From Burkholderiales bacterium (GTDB taxonomy: Bacteria; Pseudomonadota; Gammaproteobacteria; Burkholderiales; Usitatibacteraceae): a stretch of DNA of 64,000 nucleotides. Below, one piece after another: positions 17,322 through 24,922 of this stretch; positions within the stretch are counted from its first letter, which is position 1, and every line of letters starts with the position of its first letter. The DNA lies in contig JANYBL010000109.1 in assembly GCA_025360815.1 (NCBI GenBank), forward strand, positions 1 to 64,000, written 5' to 3'. The notes under the pieces were generated by a model that saw nothing but the letters and a program-made list of their open reading frames with translations, had not been told where the DNA came from and did no database searches. A program made the position numbers and the translations under genes.

Positions 17322-19205
17322 ATGCAGTATCGGCACATAGACACAAGGATCAGCGAGTGTTTCGGGGCATTATTGCCGCGAAATGCGTGCCAGTACTTGA
17401 GTTTGATGATTTTTAGCGGGCTACTTCTATTTTCGGTGCCAGCTTTTCCCCAAGCGGTTTCGGCGGCTCAACCGCCTTCTTCGGCTGTTCGTGAACCCTT
17501 GCGTGAACCCCTCCGCGAGCCAACTCGTGAATCACCCGAGCTGGCAACCGGCGTTGTCGCCAAACAAGCCGTCTCCGCCATGCACTCGATGGTCGTTGCG
17601 GCGCATCCGCTGGCGGTCGAGGCGGGTTTAAAAATGCTCGATCAGGGTGGTGCTGCGATTGATGCAACGATTGCGGTACAGCTCGTTTTAAACCTGATTG
17701 AAGCGCATGCATCCGGCATTGGCGGCGGTGCATTCATCATGCATTTTGATGCCCAGAAAAATAGTGTCGCCGCCTACGATGGCCGCGAAGAGGCGCCGAT
17801 GGCGGCGACGCCAGAATTGTTTTTAGGCAAAGACGGCAAACCGATGAAGTTTGTCGATGCCGTGATTGGCGGTAAATCAGTTGGTGTGCCGGGGCTGTTG
17901 CGAGCATTGGAAATGGCGCACGCCAAGCATGGCAGGCTTAAATGGGCGCAATTGTTTGAGCCTGCAATTGACCTTGCCCTGAACGGCTACCCCTTGGTAT
18001 TGCGTTTACAAAGGCATTTGGAAAACGAAACAATACTGCGCAATAATCCGAATGCTAAAACGATTTTTTATAACGAAGACGGCAGCTTGAAGCCGCTGGG
18101 CGCAAAGATTAAAAATCCGCAATTTGCAGCGGTGTTGAAGCGTATTTCTAAAGAAGGTGCCGATGCGTTTTATAAAGGCGAAATCGCCCGCGATATCGTG
18201 GCGGCGGTGCAAGGCCATGCGACCAATCCCGGCGGCTTGAGCGAAGCAGATATGAGCCACTACGAAGCCCGCGCCGTCGAGCCTGTTTGCGGCAATTATC
18301 GTACTTATAAGGTCTGCGGCATGCCGCCACCGTCAAGCGGCGGTATTGCGGTGCTGCAAATGTTGGAAATATTGGCTCGCTTCGACTTGAAATCGATGCG
18401 CCCGAATTCTGCCGGGGCCGTTCATTTGTTTTCGGAAGCGGGCCGCTTGGTTTATGCGGATCGTGACCGCTATATCGGCGATGATCGATTTGTCAGTGTG
18501 CCGGTAGCAGGCTTAATTGACCCGTCCTACAACAAAGCCCGGAGCCAATTGATCGCGCCGGAAAAATCAATGGGCAAAGCCGAGGCGGGCATCCCGGTAG
18601 GTATTAAAACCGCGATGGCCGATGGTGACACGCTCGAATTTCCGTCAACATCTCATATTTCAGTGGTGGACCGGGACGGTAACGCGGTCAGTATGACAAC
18701 TTCGATTGAGTCGTTTTTTGGTAGTCGGTTGTTTGTCCATGGTTTCCCGTTGAACAATCAACTGACCGATTTTTCGATGACGCCAACTGAAAATGGCCGC
18801 CCGGTTGCCAATGCCGTCGCACCCGGCAAGCGGCCACGTAGCGCAATGTCGCCGACGTTTGTCTTTAGCAATACCGGCATCGATAAAGGCCAACTCGTCA
18901 TGGTTATTGGCTCGGCTGGTGGCAGCGCGATTATCAATTACGTCGCGAAAGCCATTGTCGGCGTGCTCGATTGGGGAATGGACATTCAGGCCGCCATTTC
19001 GCGCCCTAATATCGGCAGCCGAAACGGCCCGACTGATCTGGAGCGCGCGACCAGTGCCGAACAATTGGCGGCGACGCTCGAGGCGATGGGGCATGAAACC
19101 CGGGTGGTTGACTTGAGCAGCGGCACGCACGGCATTATGCGAACAACCGATGGCTGGCAGGCGGGCGCTGACCCCAGACGTGAGGGTGTTGGCAAAGGAC
19201 GTTGA
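17322..19205 (+). CDS. ggt: Gamma-glutamyltransferase / glutathione hydrolase
   Basis: A 627-residue autoprocessing Ntn hydrolase. The hydrophobic signal segment covers about residues 27-46 (LSLMIFSGLLLFSVPAFPQA), so the product is periplasmic. The self-cleavage site and nucleophile is T443 in the S-T-S-H-I-S-V-V-D motif, which splits it into a large subunit and a small subunit of about 185 residues; PRSAMSPTFVF and GSAGGSAI follow as expected. The enzyme releases glutamate from glutathione and other gamma-glutamyl compounds. Start is uncertain: 17322 keeps a GGGG-type SD, while the ATG at 17406 would give a shorter signal peptide. A 12-bp repeat encodes REPL-like units just after the signal. 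Confidence 0.93.
   Translation: MQYRHIDTRISECFGALLPRNACQYLSLMIFSGLLLFSVPAFPQAVSAAQPPSSAVREPLREPLREPTRESPELATGVVAKQAVSAMHSMVVAAHPLAVEAGLKMLDQGGAAIDATIAVQLVLNLIEAHASGIGGGAFIMHFDAQKNSVAAYDGREEAPMAATPELFLGKDGKPMKFVDAVIGGKSVGVPGLLRALEMAHAKHGRLKWAQLFEPAIDLALNGYPLVLRLQRHLENETILRNNPNAKTIFYNEDGSLKPLGAKIKNPQFAAVLKRISKEGADAFYKGEIARDIVAAVQGHATNPGGLSEADMSHYEARAVEPVCGNYRTYKVCGMPPPSSGGIAVLQMLEILARFDLKSMRPNSAGAVHLFSEAGRLVYADRDRYIGDDRFVSVPVAGLIDPSYNKARSQLIAPEKSMGKAEAGIPVGIKTAMADGDTLEFPSTSHISVVDRDGNAVSMTTSIESFFGSRLFVHGFPLNNQLTDFSMTPTENGRPVANAVAPGKRPRSAMSPTFVFSNTGIDKGQLVMVIGSAGGSAIINYVAKAIVGVLDWGMDIQAAISRPNIGSRNGPTDLERATSAEQLAATLEAMGHETRVVDLSSGTHGIMRTTDGWQAGADPRREGVGKGR
17490..17537 (+). repeat. In-frame 12-bp repeat in ggt
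   Basis: Four 12-bp units (starting at 17490, 17502, 17514 and 17526) follow the pattern CGTGAACCCCTC with increasing decay. They encode a charged REPL/REPL/REPT/RESP linker between the signal peptide and the mature enzyme. Because the period is a multiple of three, copy-number change would not break the frame. Confidence 0.9.
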
Positions 19206-19225
19206 GGCCGGTAGGGAAAGACACG

Positions 19226-19291
19226 GGAATCGGAATCGGAATTGAAATTGAAATTGGGTTGGGGTTGGGGTAGGGGTTCGAGTTGAAATTA
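19226..19291 (+). repeat. Degenerate hexanucleotide array with G-quadruplex motif
   Basis: Eleven consecutive 6-bp units can be read in register: GGAATC twice, GGAATT, GAAATT twice, GGGTTG twice, GGGTAG, GGGTTC, GAGTTG and AAATTA. The part from 19256 to 19276 has four runs of three or four G separated by 2-nt loops, which fits the G3+ N1-7 quadruplex rule. It lies between ggt and the FKBP lipoprotein gene, on the coding strand, so the transcript could fold as well. Confidence 0.9.
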
Positions 19292-19333
19292 GAGGGTTCA
19301 TTCTTAATGTTGAAATTTTTTGGGAATATAGCG

Positions 19334-19942
19334 ATGTCTACGCAAAAAAACGGTCTATCGAAATGTCATTTTTTGGCTTCAACCCTTGCCTTGGCTGCGT
19401 TCAGCGCATGCAGCGTCAGTCCGCCAGCGACCACGGCGGCTGCGCCCTCAGCTTCGGTGCCCGCTGCGACGCAATCCGCCAAGCCGTTGCCCGCGGCGGA
19501 ACCCGCGAAGACCGGTCCGCTCGCCGCCAATGCACCAGCCGCGGTTGACGCAATGCCCGCTGCCGTGACGGATCTTATTATTCGCGATAGCGCTTTGGGC
19601 AAGGGTGATGCCGCGACCACCGGCGCGGTGATGTCGGTGCATTACACCGGCTGGCTGTACGATCCAAAAATGCCGAACGGCAAAGGCAAAAAATTTGATT
19701 CTTCATTGGATCGCAACGAGCGTTTTCCGATTACGCTCGGTGTAAGCCGCGTGATACAGGGGTGGACGAAAGGCTTGGCCGGTATGAAAGTGGGCACCAA
19801 ACGCACGCTCATTATTCCACCGCAACTGGGCTACGGTGAGCGCGGTGCAGGCGGCGTGATTCCACCAAATGCAACATTGCTGTTCGAGGTTGAATTGTTC
19901 ACGATGACGCCCGGACCAATGCCAGCGCCTACCGGCAAGTAA
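19334..19942 (+). CDS. FKBP-type peptidyl-prolyl isomerase, probable lipoprotein
   Basis: A 202-residue protein. The N-terminus is a signal segment ending LALAAFSAC, a near-consensus lipobox, so the Cys at about residue 26 may be lipidated. An Ala/Pro-rich linker of about 50 residues follows. The C-terminal 110 residues are one FKBP domain ([59 protein letters not shown]). It would catalyse proline isomerisation in the periplasm. In-frame starts also exist at 19307 (ATG, AGAGGG upstream) and 19283 (TTG); 19334 is chosen because it gives a normal-length lipoprotein signal. The gene is preceded by a G-rich hexamer array. Confidence 0.87.
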   Translation: MSTQKNGLSKCHFLASTLALAAFSACSVSPPATTAAAPSASVPAATQSAKPLPAAEPAKTGPLAANAPAAVDAMPAAVTDLIIRDSALGKGDAATTGAVMSVHYTGWLYDPKMPNGKGKKFDSSLDRNERFPITLGVSRVIQGWTKGLAGMKVGTKRTLIIPPQLGYGERGAGGVIPPNATLLFEVELFTMTPGPMPAPTGK

Positions 19943-19945
19943 ACA

Positions 19946-20731
19946 GTGGAGGTCGATGTATCGTGGACCTTTGCCGCACTCTGTGCATTGGCCTTTTTTG
20001 CGGGCTTGGTTGATTCCGTGATTGGCGGTGGCGGCTTGATTCAAGTGCCAGCACTTTTGGTCATGCTGCCCACAGCGCCGATTGCCACGGTCTTTGGTAC
20101 CAATAAAATTGTTTCCGTTTGTGGCACATCCGTGGCGTTAGCGCAAATCGCCCGCAAGGTGACGGTGCCTTGGACGATGTTGCTCGGCGGTGCGTTGACG
20201 GCGGCAACCTTCGCGTTTTTGGGTGCGCGCTCGGTCACGTACATTGATCCGAAATATTTGAAGCCGGTTATCTTATTGCTGTTGATCGGCGTGGCGATTT
20301 ATACCTTTACGCGCAAAGATTTTGGCAGCCTGCATGCGCCGAAGTGGCCGGAGGCGACCCAGCGTTGGATCGCGATGGCGATTGGAGCAGTCCTCGGTTT
20401 TTACGAAGGCTTTTTTGGTCCCGGCACCGGTAGCTTTTTAATTTTTGCGTTTGTTGGTTTGTTGGGGTTTAATTTCTTAACCGCATCGGCGTCAGCAAAG
20501 GTGATTAACATCACCACGAATTTGGCTGCAACCGCGTGGTTTGCGTGGAGTGGCAATATCCTATACAAGCTAGCCATTCCGATGGCGATTTTTAATGTTG
20601 CTGGTGCGGCCGTAGGTGCACGGTTGGCGATTCGGAAGGGCAGCGGTTTTTTGCGGGTGTTTTTTTTGATCGTGATGGTCGCGCTGATTGTTCGCTATGC
20701 CTACGATATTTTTTTGAAACAAGCGCCATAA
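19946..20731 (+). CDS. TauE/SafE family membrane exporter
   Basis: A 261-residue protein with about eight hydrophobic segments. The N-terminal FFAGLVDSVIGGGGLIQVPALL and the second-half GAVLGFYEGFFGPGTGSFLIFAFV are the two characteristic half-repeats of the TauE/SafE family (formerly DUF81). Members are linked to export of sulfite or sulfoacetate, but many have no known substrate. The start is a GTG at 19946, only 3 bp after the FKBP gene; no in-frame ATG lies near it. Tight spacing suggests translation coupled to the FKBP gene, though no functional link is evident. Confidence 0.88.
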   Translation: MEVDVSWTFAALCALAFFAGLVDSVIGGGGLIQVPALLVMLPTAPIATVFGTNKIVSVCGTSVALAQIARKVTVPWTMLLGGALTAATFAFLGARSVTYIDPKYLKPVILLLLIGVAIYTFTRKDFGSLHAPKWPEATQRWIAMAIGAVLGFYEGFFGPGTGSFLIFAFVGLLGFNFLTASASAKVINITTNLAATAWFAWSGNILYKLAIPMAIFNVAGAAVGARLAIRKGSGFLRVFFLIVMVALIVRYAYDIFLKQAP

Positions 20732-20747
20732 ACGAGAGGGCCTGACT

Positions 20748-21506
20748 ATGCAAAGAACCTTTGGCGCAATCATCATTGGCGATGAAATTTTGTCCGGCAA
20801 ACGGGAAGATAAACATCTCGCTAAAACCATCGAAACCCTTGGCTCGCGCGGACTTTCACTGAGTTACGCCCATTATTTTGGCGATGAACCCAGCCAAATT
20901 ATTGCCGCCTTCAAGCAATCGTTTGCTACCGACAATATTGTTTTTAGCTTCGGCGGTATCGGTGCGACACCGGACGATTACACCCGCCAGTGTGCCGCTG
21001 CTGCGCTCAATGTGGCGCTGTATCAACATCCCGAAGCCGTCGCGGCGATGGCTGCACGCGCCACTATTGACCAGGGTTTCACCTTAACGCCGAGCCGCCT
21101 AAAAATGGCTGAATTCCCGTTGGGCTCAGTGATTATTCCGAATCCGTACAATCAAATTGCGGCGTTCTCCTGCGGCGATCATCATTTCCTGCCTGGCTTC
21201 CCTGAAATGGCGTGGCCAATGATGGCTTGGTTGCTTGACACTAAATACGCTGAGCTATTTCACCAAACGCCGTTTGCCGAGGAGATTATCGTGATTGAAC
21301 GTGCCGGCGAGAGTGATTTGATCGATGTGATGGAATCAATTGTCGCCAACTACCCGACGATTAAACTCTCGAGCCTCCCACAAAATAGGCCAGAAGGCCG
21401 CATCATCGAGCTCTCGATTCGCGGTAACCCAGCGGCTGTGCCAGAGGCGATGCAAAAAATGCAGCAAGAAGTTCACAATAGAGGCTACCCGTTCAGCTTA
21501 AAATAA
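20748..21506 (+). CDS. Molybdopterin-binding domain protein (CinA N-terminal type)
   Basis: A 252-residue protein whose first 170 residues form a MoaB/MogA-like molybdopterin-binding domain as found at the N-terminus of CinA. It starts FGAIIIGDEILSGKREDKH and has the FGGIGATPDDYTRQ motif, the LPGFPEMAW motif and a C-terminal beta-rich part. The C-terminal nicotinamide-nucleotide amidase domain of full CinA is absent, which is normal for this shorter family. Homologues are annotated as competence/damage-inducible protein A, but their real substrate is unclear; a CinA-like ADP-ribose or NMN role is possible. It follows the TauE gene by 16 bp with a GAGAGGG SD. Confidence 0.88.
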   Translation: MQRTFGAIIIGDEILSGKREDKHLAKTIETLGSRGLSLSYAHYFGDEPSQIIAAFKQSFATDNIVFSFGGIGATPDDYTRQCAAAALNVALYQHPEAVAAMAARATIDQGFTLTPSRLKMAEFPLGSVIIPNPYNQIAAFSCGDHHFLPGFPEMAWPMMAWLLDTKYAELFHQTPFAEEIIVIERAGESDLIDVMESIVANYPTIKLSSLPQNRPEGRIIELSIRGNPAAVPEAMQKMQQEVHNRGYPFSLK

Positions 21507-21596
21507 TCACGGTAATTACTGTTTTCTAAAGCGGGAGAAATTTATTGCTTTTGAAAGCATCCTCAGCTTAACCTCACAATTTAGACGGAGCGAATC

Positions 21597-22058
21597 ATGG
21601 GACTACTTGACGGTGTTTTAGGCAATCTCGCAGGCAGCTTTTTAAATGGCAGCGGCCAACAGCAAGGCGGCAATCCGCTGATGCAACTAGCGATGCAAAT
21701 GTTGATGCACCAAGGTGGCGGTGCACAATCCACGCAAGAGACCGATCCAAATGTAGCCAGCATGGGTGGTTTGGGCGGTATTTTGGAGGCTTTCCAAAAA
21801 GGCGGCTTGGGGCATCTCGCCGATTCTTGGGTTGGCACAGGTGAAAATTTGCCAGTTAGTGGCGATCAACTGACCCAAGTATTGGGCACAGACAAAATCA
21901 ATGCGATTGCAAATCAATTGGGCATGGGTAATGGCGATGTGGCTGGGCAGCTCGCGCAAATGTTGCCGCAGCTCATTAATCACGTGACGCCCAACGGCCA
22001 AGTGCCGCAGGATCACAGCATGATTACCGACGCGCTGAGCATGTTTTTGAAGCGTTAG
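21597..22058 (+). CDS. YidB-family protein (DUF937)
   Basis: A 153-residue protein starting MGLLDGVLGNLAGSFL, rich in Gly, Gln and Met, with the C-terminal VSGDQLTQVLGTDKINAIANQLGM and LAQMLPQLINHVTPNGQVP segments that define YidB/DUF937. The function of the family is unknown. There is no signal peptide or membrane segment. It is preceded by a small palindromic stretch (ACGGTAATTACTGT at 21512-21525) that might be regulatory, and converges with the YceI gene. Confidence 0.88.
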   Translation: MGLLDGVLGNLAGSFLNGSGQQQGGNPLMQLAMQMLMHQGGGAQSTQETDPNVASMGGLGGILEAFQKGGLGHLADSWVGTGENLPVSGDQLTQVLGTDKINAIANQLGMGNGDVAGQLAQMLPQLINHVTPNGQVPQDHSMITDALSMFLKR

Positions 22059-22142
22059 CGTTGTGATCCAAATTTTGGGATGGAAAAACCCGCAATTGGT
22101 TTAGCGTGATTCGCTGATATCGTAACTTTCGTTGGCATCGGC

Positions 22143-22970
22143 CTAATGCTCGGTATTTGCCGACCGAGGTTGCGAAGGGTACGCAGCTTCTGATGGTTGA
22201 GCCGGCGGGTTTGGCTGTGCAGGTGGCGGGTTGGGTGTGCGGGGCTGATCCAGTTTTTCATCGGGTTTCGTGTCTGTCGACGCCGACCCCGACCCCGCAT
22301 ACGCCACCAACTCGACAATAATTTTTATCTCATCCCCCACCGAAGCCGACCACGCTTTCATTCCGAAATCCGAGCGTTTTACATTTAGATAAGCGTCTGC
22401 CGTACATCGGGCGCGTTTGGCCGCGTGGGCCGCCGTGCAGCCTGAGTTTTGTACCAACAGTCGCACGGGTTTGGTCACGCCAACCAGGGTGAGTGTGCCG
22501 TCAATAGCGGTTAATTTATCGGCCTCCCAAACAAAACGGGATGATTTGAATTCGATGTTGGGAAATTTCTCCACGTGAAAAAACGCGGCGCTCCGCAGCA
22601 CCTTGTTGGTGGCGGCAGAATTGACAACATTCGCACTCACTGTGGTGCTGTCGATTGTGGCTTGGATTGCGTCGTTTGCCCTGCTGGCCGCATCCGCGCG
22701 CTCGGGGTCATGATTCAATGTGCCGGTAGTGCGGTTAAATTTTCCGCGTACCGTCATGAAGCCTAAAAACAAAACTTCGAATCGCGAGCGGGTCTCAATC
22801 GGATCCAGCACGTAGAGCGGCGTTGTTATTAGCGCAGCTTGGGATGAAGGTTGCAGCAAAGGTTGGTGCTGCGACAGTGGCACTTGTGGGTATGCCGCGC
22901 CCGACAAAATAACCAAGCTGGCGCAACAAATCGCTGGAAGACCGCGGGCGATGCGCCAGCTATTCATCAT
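22143..22970 (-). CDS. YceI-family periplasmic lipocalin-like protein
   Basis: A 275-residue protein. A signal peptide (RGLPAICCASLVILSGAAYPQ) is followed by a YceI domain from about residue 45: DPIETRSRFEVLFLGFMTVRGKFNRTTG, HVEKFPNIEFKSSRF, LTLVGVTKPVRL and SDFGMKAWSASVGDEIKI. The last 50 residues are a Pro/Gln/Ser-rich tail not usual in the family. YceI proteins bind isoprenoid-like lipids in a beta-barrel. The ATG at 22970 overlaps the end of the Hsp15 gene by 11 bp; an in-frame TTG at 22997 is a weaker alternative. Its stop converges with yidB. Confidence 0.88.
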   Translation of the reverse strand: MMNSWRIARGLPAICCASLVILSGAAYPQVPLSQHQPLLQPSSQAALITTPLYVLDPIETRSRFEVLFLGFMTVRGKFNRTTGTLNHDPERADAASRANDAIQATIDSTTVSANVVNSAATNKVLRSAAFFHVEKFPNIEFKSSRFVWEADKLTAIDGTLTLVGVTKPVRLLVQNSGCTAAHAAKRARCTADAYLNVKRSDFGMKAWSASVGDEIKIIVELVAYAGSGSASTDTKPDEKLDQPRTPNPPPAQPNPPAQPSEAAYPSQPRSANTEH

Positions 22971-23394
22971 CGCGCTGACTGTGAAGGGCGCGTTCAAAAT
23001 TCTCGAGAGCCCTTCGATCGTGTTTGGTGGGCCGGCCCTTAAAAACGGGCGGCGGCAGATCGCGTTGCTCCTGCGCGAGGGCTGCGCGGGCGGCTAGACT
23101 CTCGGTTGTTTCTTCATAAAGACTGCGCGCAATGACGGCTGAGCCGCGTTTTTCAGAGATACTTTTTACCATCAGATGAAATGCAAACGGCGGCTTTCGC
23201 AATAGTAATAGATCGTGCAAGTGAATTGTTTTGGCAGGCTTGGCGCGTTCGCTGTTCACATCGACTCGGCCAGCATTGATCGCATCAATCGCCATTTGCC
23301 GAGTCTTGAAAAAGCGCGCCGCCCATAGCCATTTATCAAGCCGCGCGGTTGGTGCAGAGTCTTCATTTACATGATCCGAGTGGTGTACGTTCAT
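22960..23394 (-). CDS. hslR: Hsp15-like S4-domain RNA-binding protein
   Basis: A 144-residue basic protein with an S4 domain at its N-terminus: RLDKWLWAARFFKTRQMAIDAINAGRVDVN is almost diagnostic of Hsp15. The C-terminal half is charged and ends KHDRRALENFERAL. In E. coli Hsp15 binds stalled 50S subunits carrying nascent chains after heat shock. The ATG at 23394 is preferred over a TTG at 23412. It lies directly downstream of the proteasome-like gene and overlaps the YceI gene at its 3' end, so the three leftward genes form one tight unit. Confidence 0.9.
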   Translation of the reverse strand: MNVHHSDHVNEDSAPTARLDKWLWAARFFKTRQMAIDAINAGRVDVNSERAKPAKTIHLHDLLLLRKPPFAFHLMVKSISEKRGSAVIARSLYEETTESLAARAALAQEQRDLPPPVFKGRPTKHDRRALENFERALHSQRDDE

Positions 23395-23412
23395 CCGGCA
23401 ATCGTCCTGCAA

Positions 23413-24021
23413 TTATTTCTGGATCGTTGATTTGACGGTCGCCAATTTGACCGTCGCCATGTTCAGCGGCAAGGCCGTTCCGGTATCGTATTCAGCGCCA
23501 GCGGTCACGCCAAGTCGGGCAATCGATTCAGCTGTCTTTTGCTTGCTGGCGCCTTTTGCTTGGTCGTAGGCGGCATACATCGCGCCGAGGGCAAAATCGC
23601 GTCCGGAGCCAATCGCCCAAAAGCGATCAAACTCGAACACTTCGCGCATTGAGTACACACCGAAGATGCCGCTGGGGTTGACTACCAGTGCGGTCAATTG
23701 CGACGACTCGTACGCGTCATCGTCATCTTCTTTGGTGTTCAAAAACGCCTCATCTTTCAGCAAGGGGTGTATCTTCCGAAAGCTCTCATAAATCTCTTCG
23801 CGGCCATGAAATTTAAATTCAGGATGACGCTTCAATAAACTTTCAAGCACAAGCTGGTGCGCAGCTGAACCGGCAATGCCGAAATAGGTATCACCATGCT
23901 TCAACAATTTTTCTGGCGCAGCATCATGCGCGCTGCCCAATCGGGTCGAACCAAAGGTAGTGAGTGTGTCGCCCGCGATCACTGCCACCCCGTCTTTTTT
24001 TACCACTACGATTGTTGTCAT
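23413..24021 (-). CDS. Proteasome-like Ntn hydrolase (BPH/HslV superfamily)
   Basis: A 202-residue protein beginning M-T-T-I-V-V-V-K-K-D-G. Removal of Met exposes the catalytic Thr1. D17 is found in AGDTLTTFGS, a lysine is in APEKLLKH (position 37, four residues later than K33 of HslV), and a GSGRDFALGA motif is present near residue 140. These are active-site features of proteasome beta-type subunits. Length and sequence differ from classical HslV, which is next to hslU; no hslU is nearby here. The protein resembles the betaproteobacterial proteasome homologue called BPH, which forms double rings with no known ATPase. The next gene is the heat-shock protein Hsp15. Confidence 0.82.
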   Translation of the reverse strand: MTTIVVVKKDGVAVIAGDTLTTFGSTRLGSAHDAAPEKLLKHGDTYFGIAGSAAHQLVLESLLKRHPEFKFHGREEIYESFRKIHPLLKDEAFLNTKEDDDDAYESSQLTALVVNPSGIFGVYSMREVFEFDRFWAIGSGRDFALGAMYAAYDQAKGASKQKTAESIARLGVTAGAEYDTGTALPLNMATVKLATVKSTIQK

Positions 24022-24132
24022 GTTTGTTCCCCGATACAGTCGATTTGTTGCTATTACGTTGCTGGGTCGTTCTTTTACCGTTCTCTTACTATTCTTACCA
24101 TTCCTAAGCGTATCGTAAATTCCGCTAATCCA

Positions 24133-24594
24133 CTAACTCCGCAGCCTGTCACCAAAATTAACCAGTAATACGCCTGCAACAACCAGCACAGCGCCAATCA
24201 AGCGCGGGGTTGATAACTCGCGTTCAACCAGCCCCAAAATGCCAATACGATCGAACACGAGCGACGCCAAAATCTGCCCGGCAATCACCAAGCTGAGCAT
24301 GGTCGCTACGCCAATGCGCGGTGCAATCAAGGTAGTGCCAAAAACAAAAATTGCGCCCAATATGCCGCCCGCCAATTGCCACGGCGCGATGCTATCGAGC
24401 TTAAGTACGCTGCTCCATTTTTCACCAGACAGAACACAAATCACACCCAAAATAATAGCGCCCACCAAAAAATTCATGAACGCGGCAAACACGGCACCAC
24501 TGCCGACGGTGACGCGCAATGAGTTGTTAACCAAGGCTTGCAGGGGAATAATGCAGCCGATAAAAAATGCGAACAGCAATAACGATGAGTTCAT
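24133..24594 (-). CDS. DMT superfamily small exporter (DUF606/YdcZ type)
   Basis: A 153-residue inner-membrane protein with five hydrophobic segments, lacking a cleavable signal. The opening SLLLFAFFIGCIIPLQALVNNSLR and the central GGILGAIFVFGTTLIAPRIGVA segment identify DUF606 (YdcZ-like), a half-size branch of the drug/metabolite transporter superfamily that works as pairs. The substrate is unknown. It is on the same strand as, and 111 bp upstream of, the proteasome-like gene. Confidence 0.85.
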   Translation of the reverse strand: MNSSLLLFAFFIGCIIPLQALVNNSLRVTVGSGAVFAAFMNFLVGAIILGVICVLSGEKWSSVLKLDSIAPWQLAGGILGAIFVFGTTLIAPRIGVATMLSLVIAGQILASLVFDRIGILGLVERELSTPRLIGAVLVVAGVLLVNFGDRLRS

Positions 24595-24922
24595 CTAAGT
24601 CCTAATTGTTGAATCGGCACTCGAAATCTTGATTGCCGCACTTCTCGATCGCCCACACTAAGCGGGTAGGGCTGGGGCGGTGTGGATTCAGTCACTGCAT
24701 GCCTCATTGCGCCTAATTAACGGCGCACGCGGTTTGTAGCTAAATCCACGATTGAAATCCATGATTGCAAATTCATTATTACAAACTACCGTACATTCTA
24801 TTCGCTAAAAGTATCGTTGACTTCAATCACCCGCTTGGGCAAACTTCTCCAATTGGTAGCCCCCTTCGGCGAATTGTTGGGTAGTCAAAATTGAGTCAAA
24901 TTGGAATACTTGGGAGCCACTC
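24595..24922. other. Divergent intergenic region with short direct repeats
   Basis: No gene was found in these 328 bp between the leftward DMT gene and the rightward peptide-binding gene, so promoters for both must lie here. Two decayed tandem duplications are visible: AAATCCACGATTG/AAATCCATGATTG at 24742-24767 (13 bp) and AGTCAAAATTG/AGTCAAATTGG at 24883-24904 (11 bp). The SD of the next gene is GGGAG at 24911-24915. Confidence 0.65.

Noticed and set aside
18660-19301. 213-codon leftward frame with TPTPT and QFQFRF runs
   Set aside because: The runs are the translation of the hexanucleotide array and the rest is antisense to ggt.
23413-24021. Annotation as classical HslV
   Set aside because: No hslU is adjacent, the lysine spacing is different and the overall sequence fits the BPH type better; kept as superfamily member.
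24595-24922. tRNA or small RNA gene
   Set aside because: No cloverleaf, TTCRA-type loop or terminator was found in the gap.
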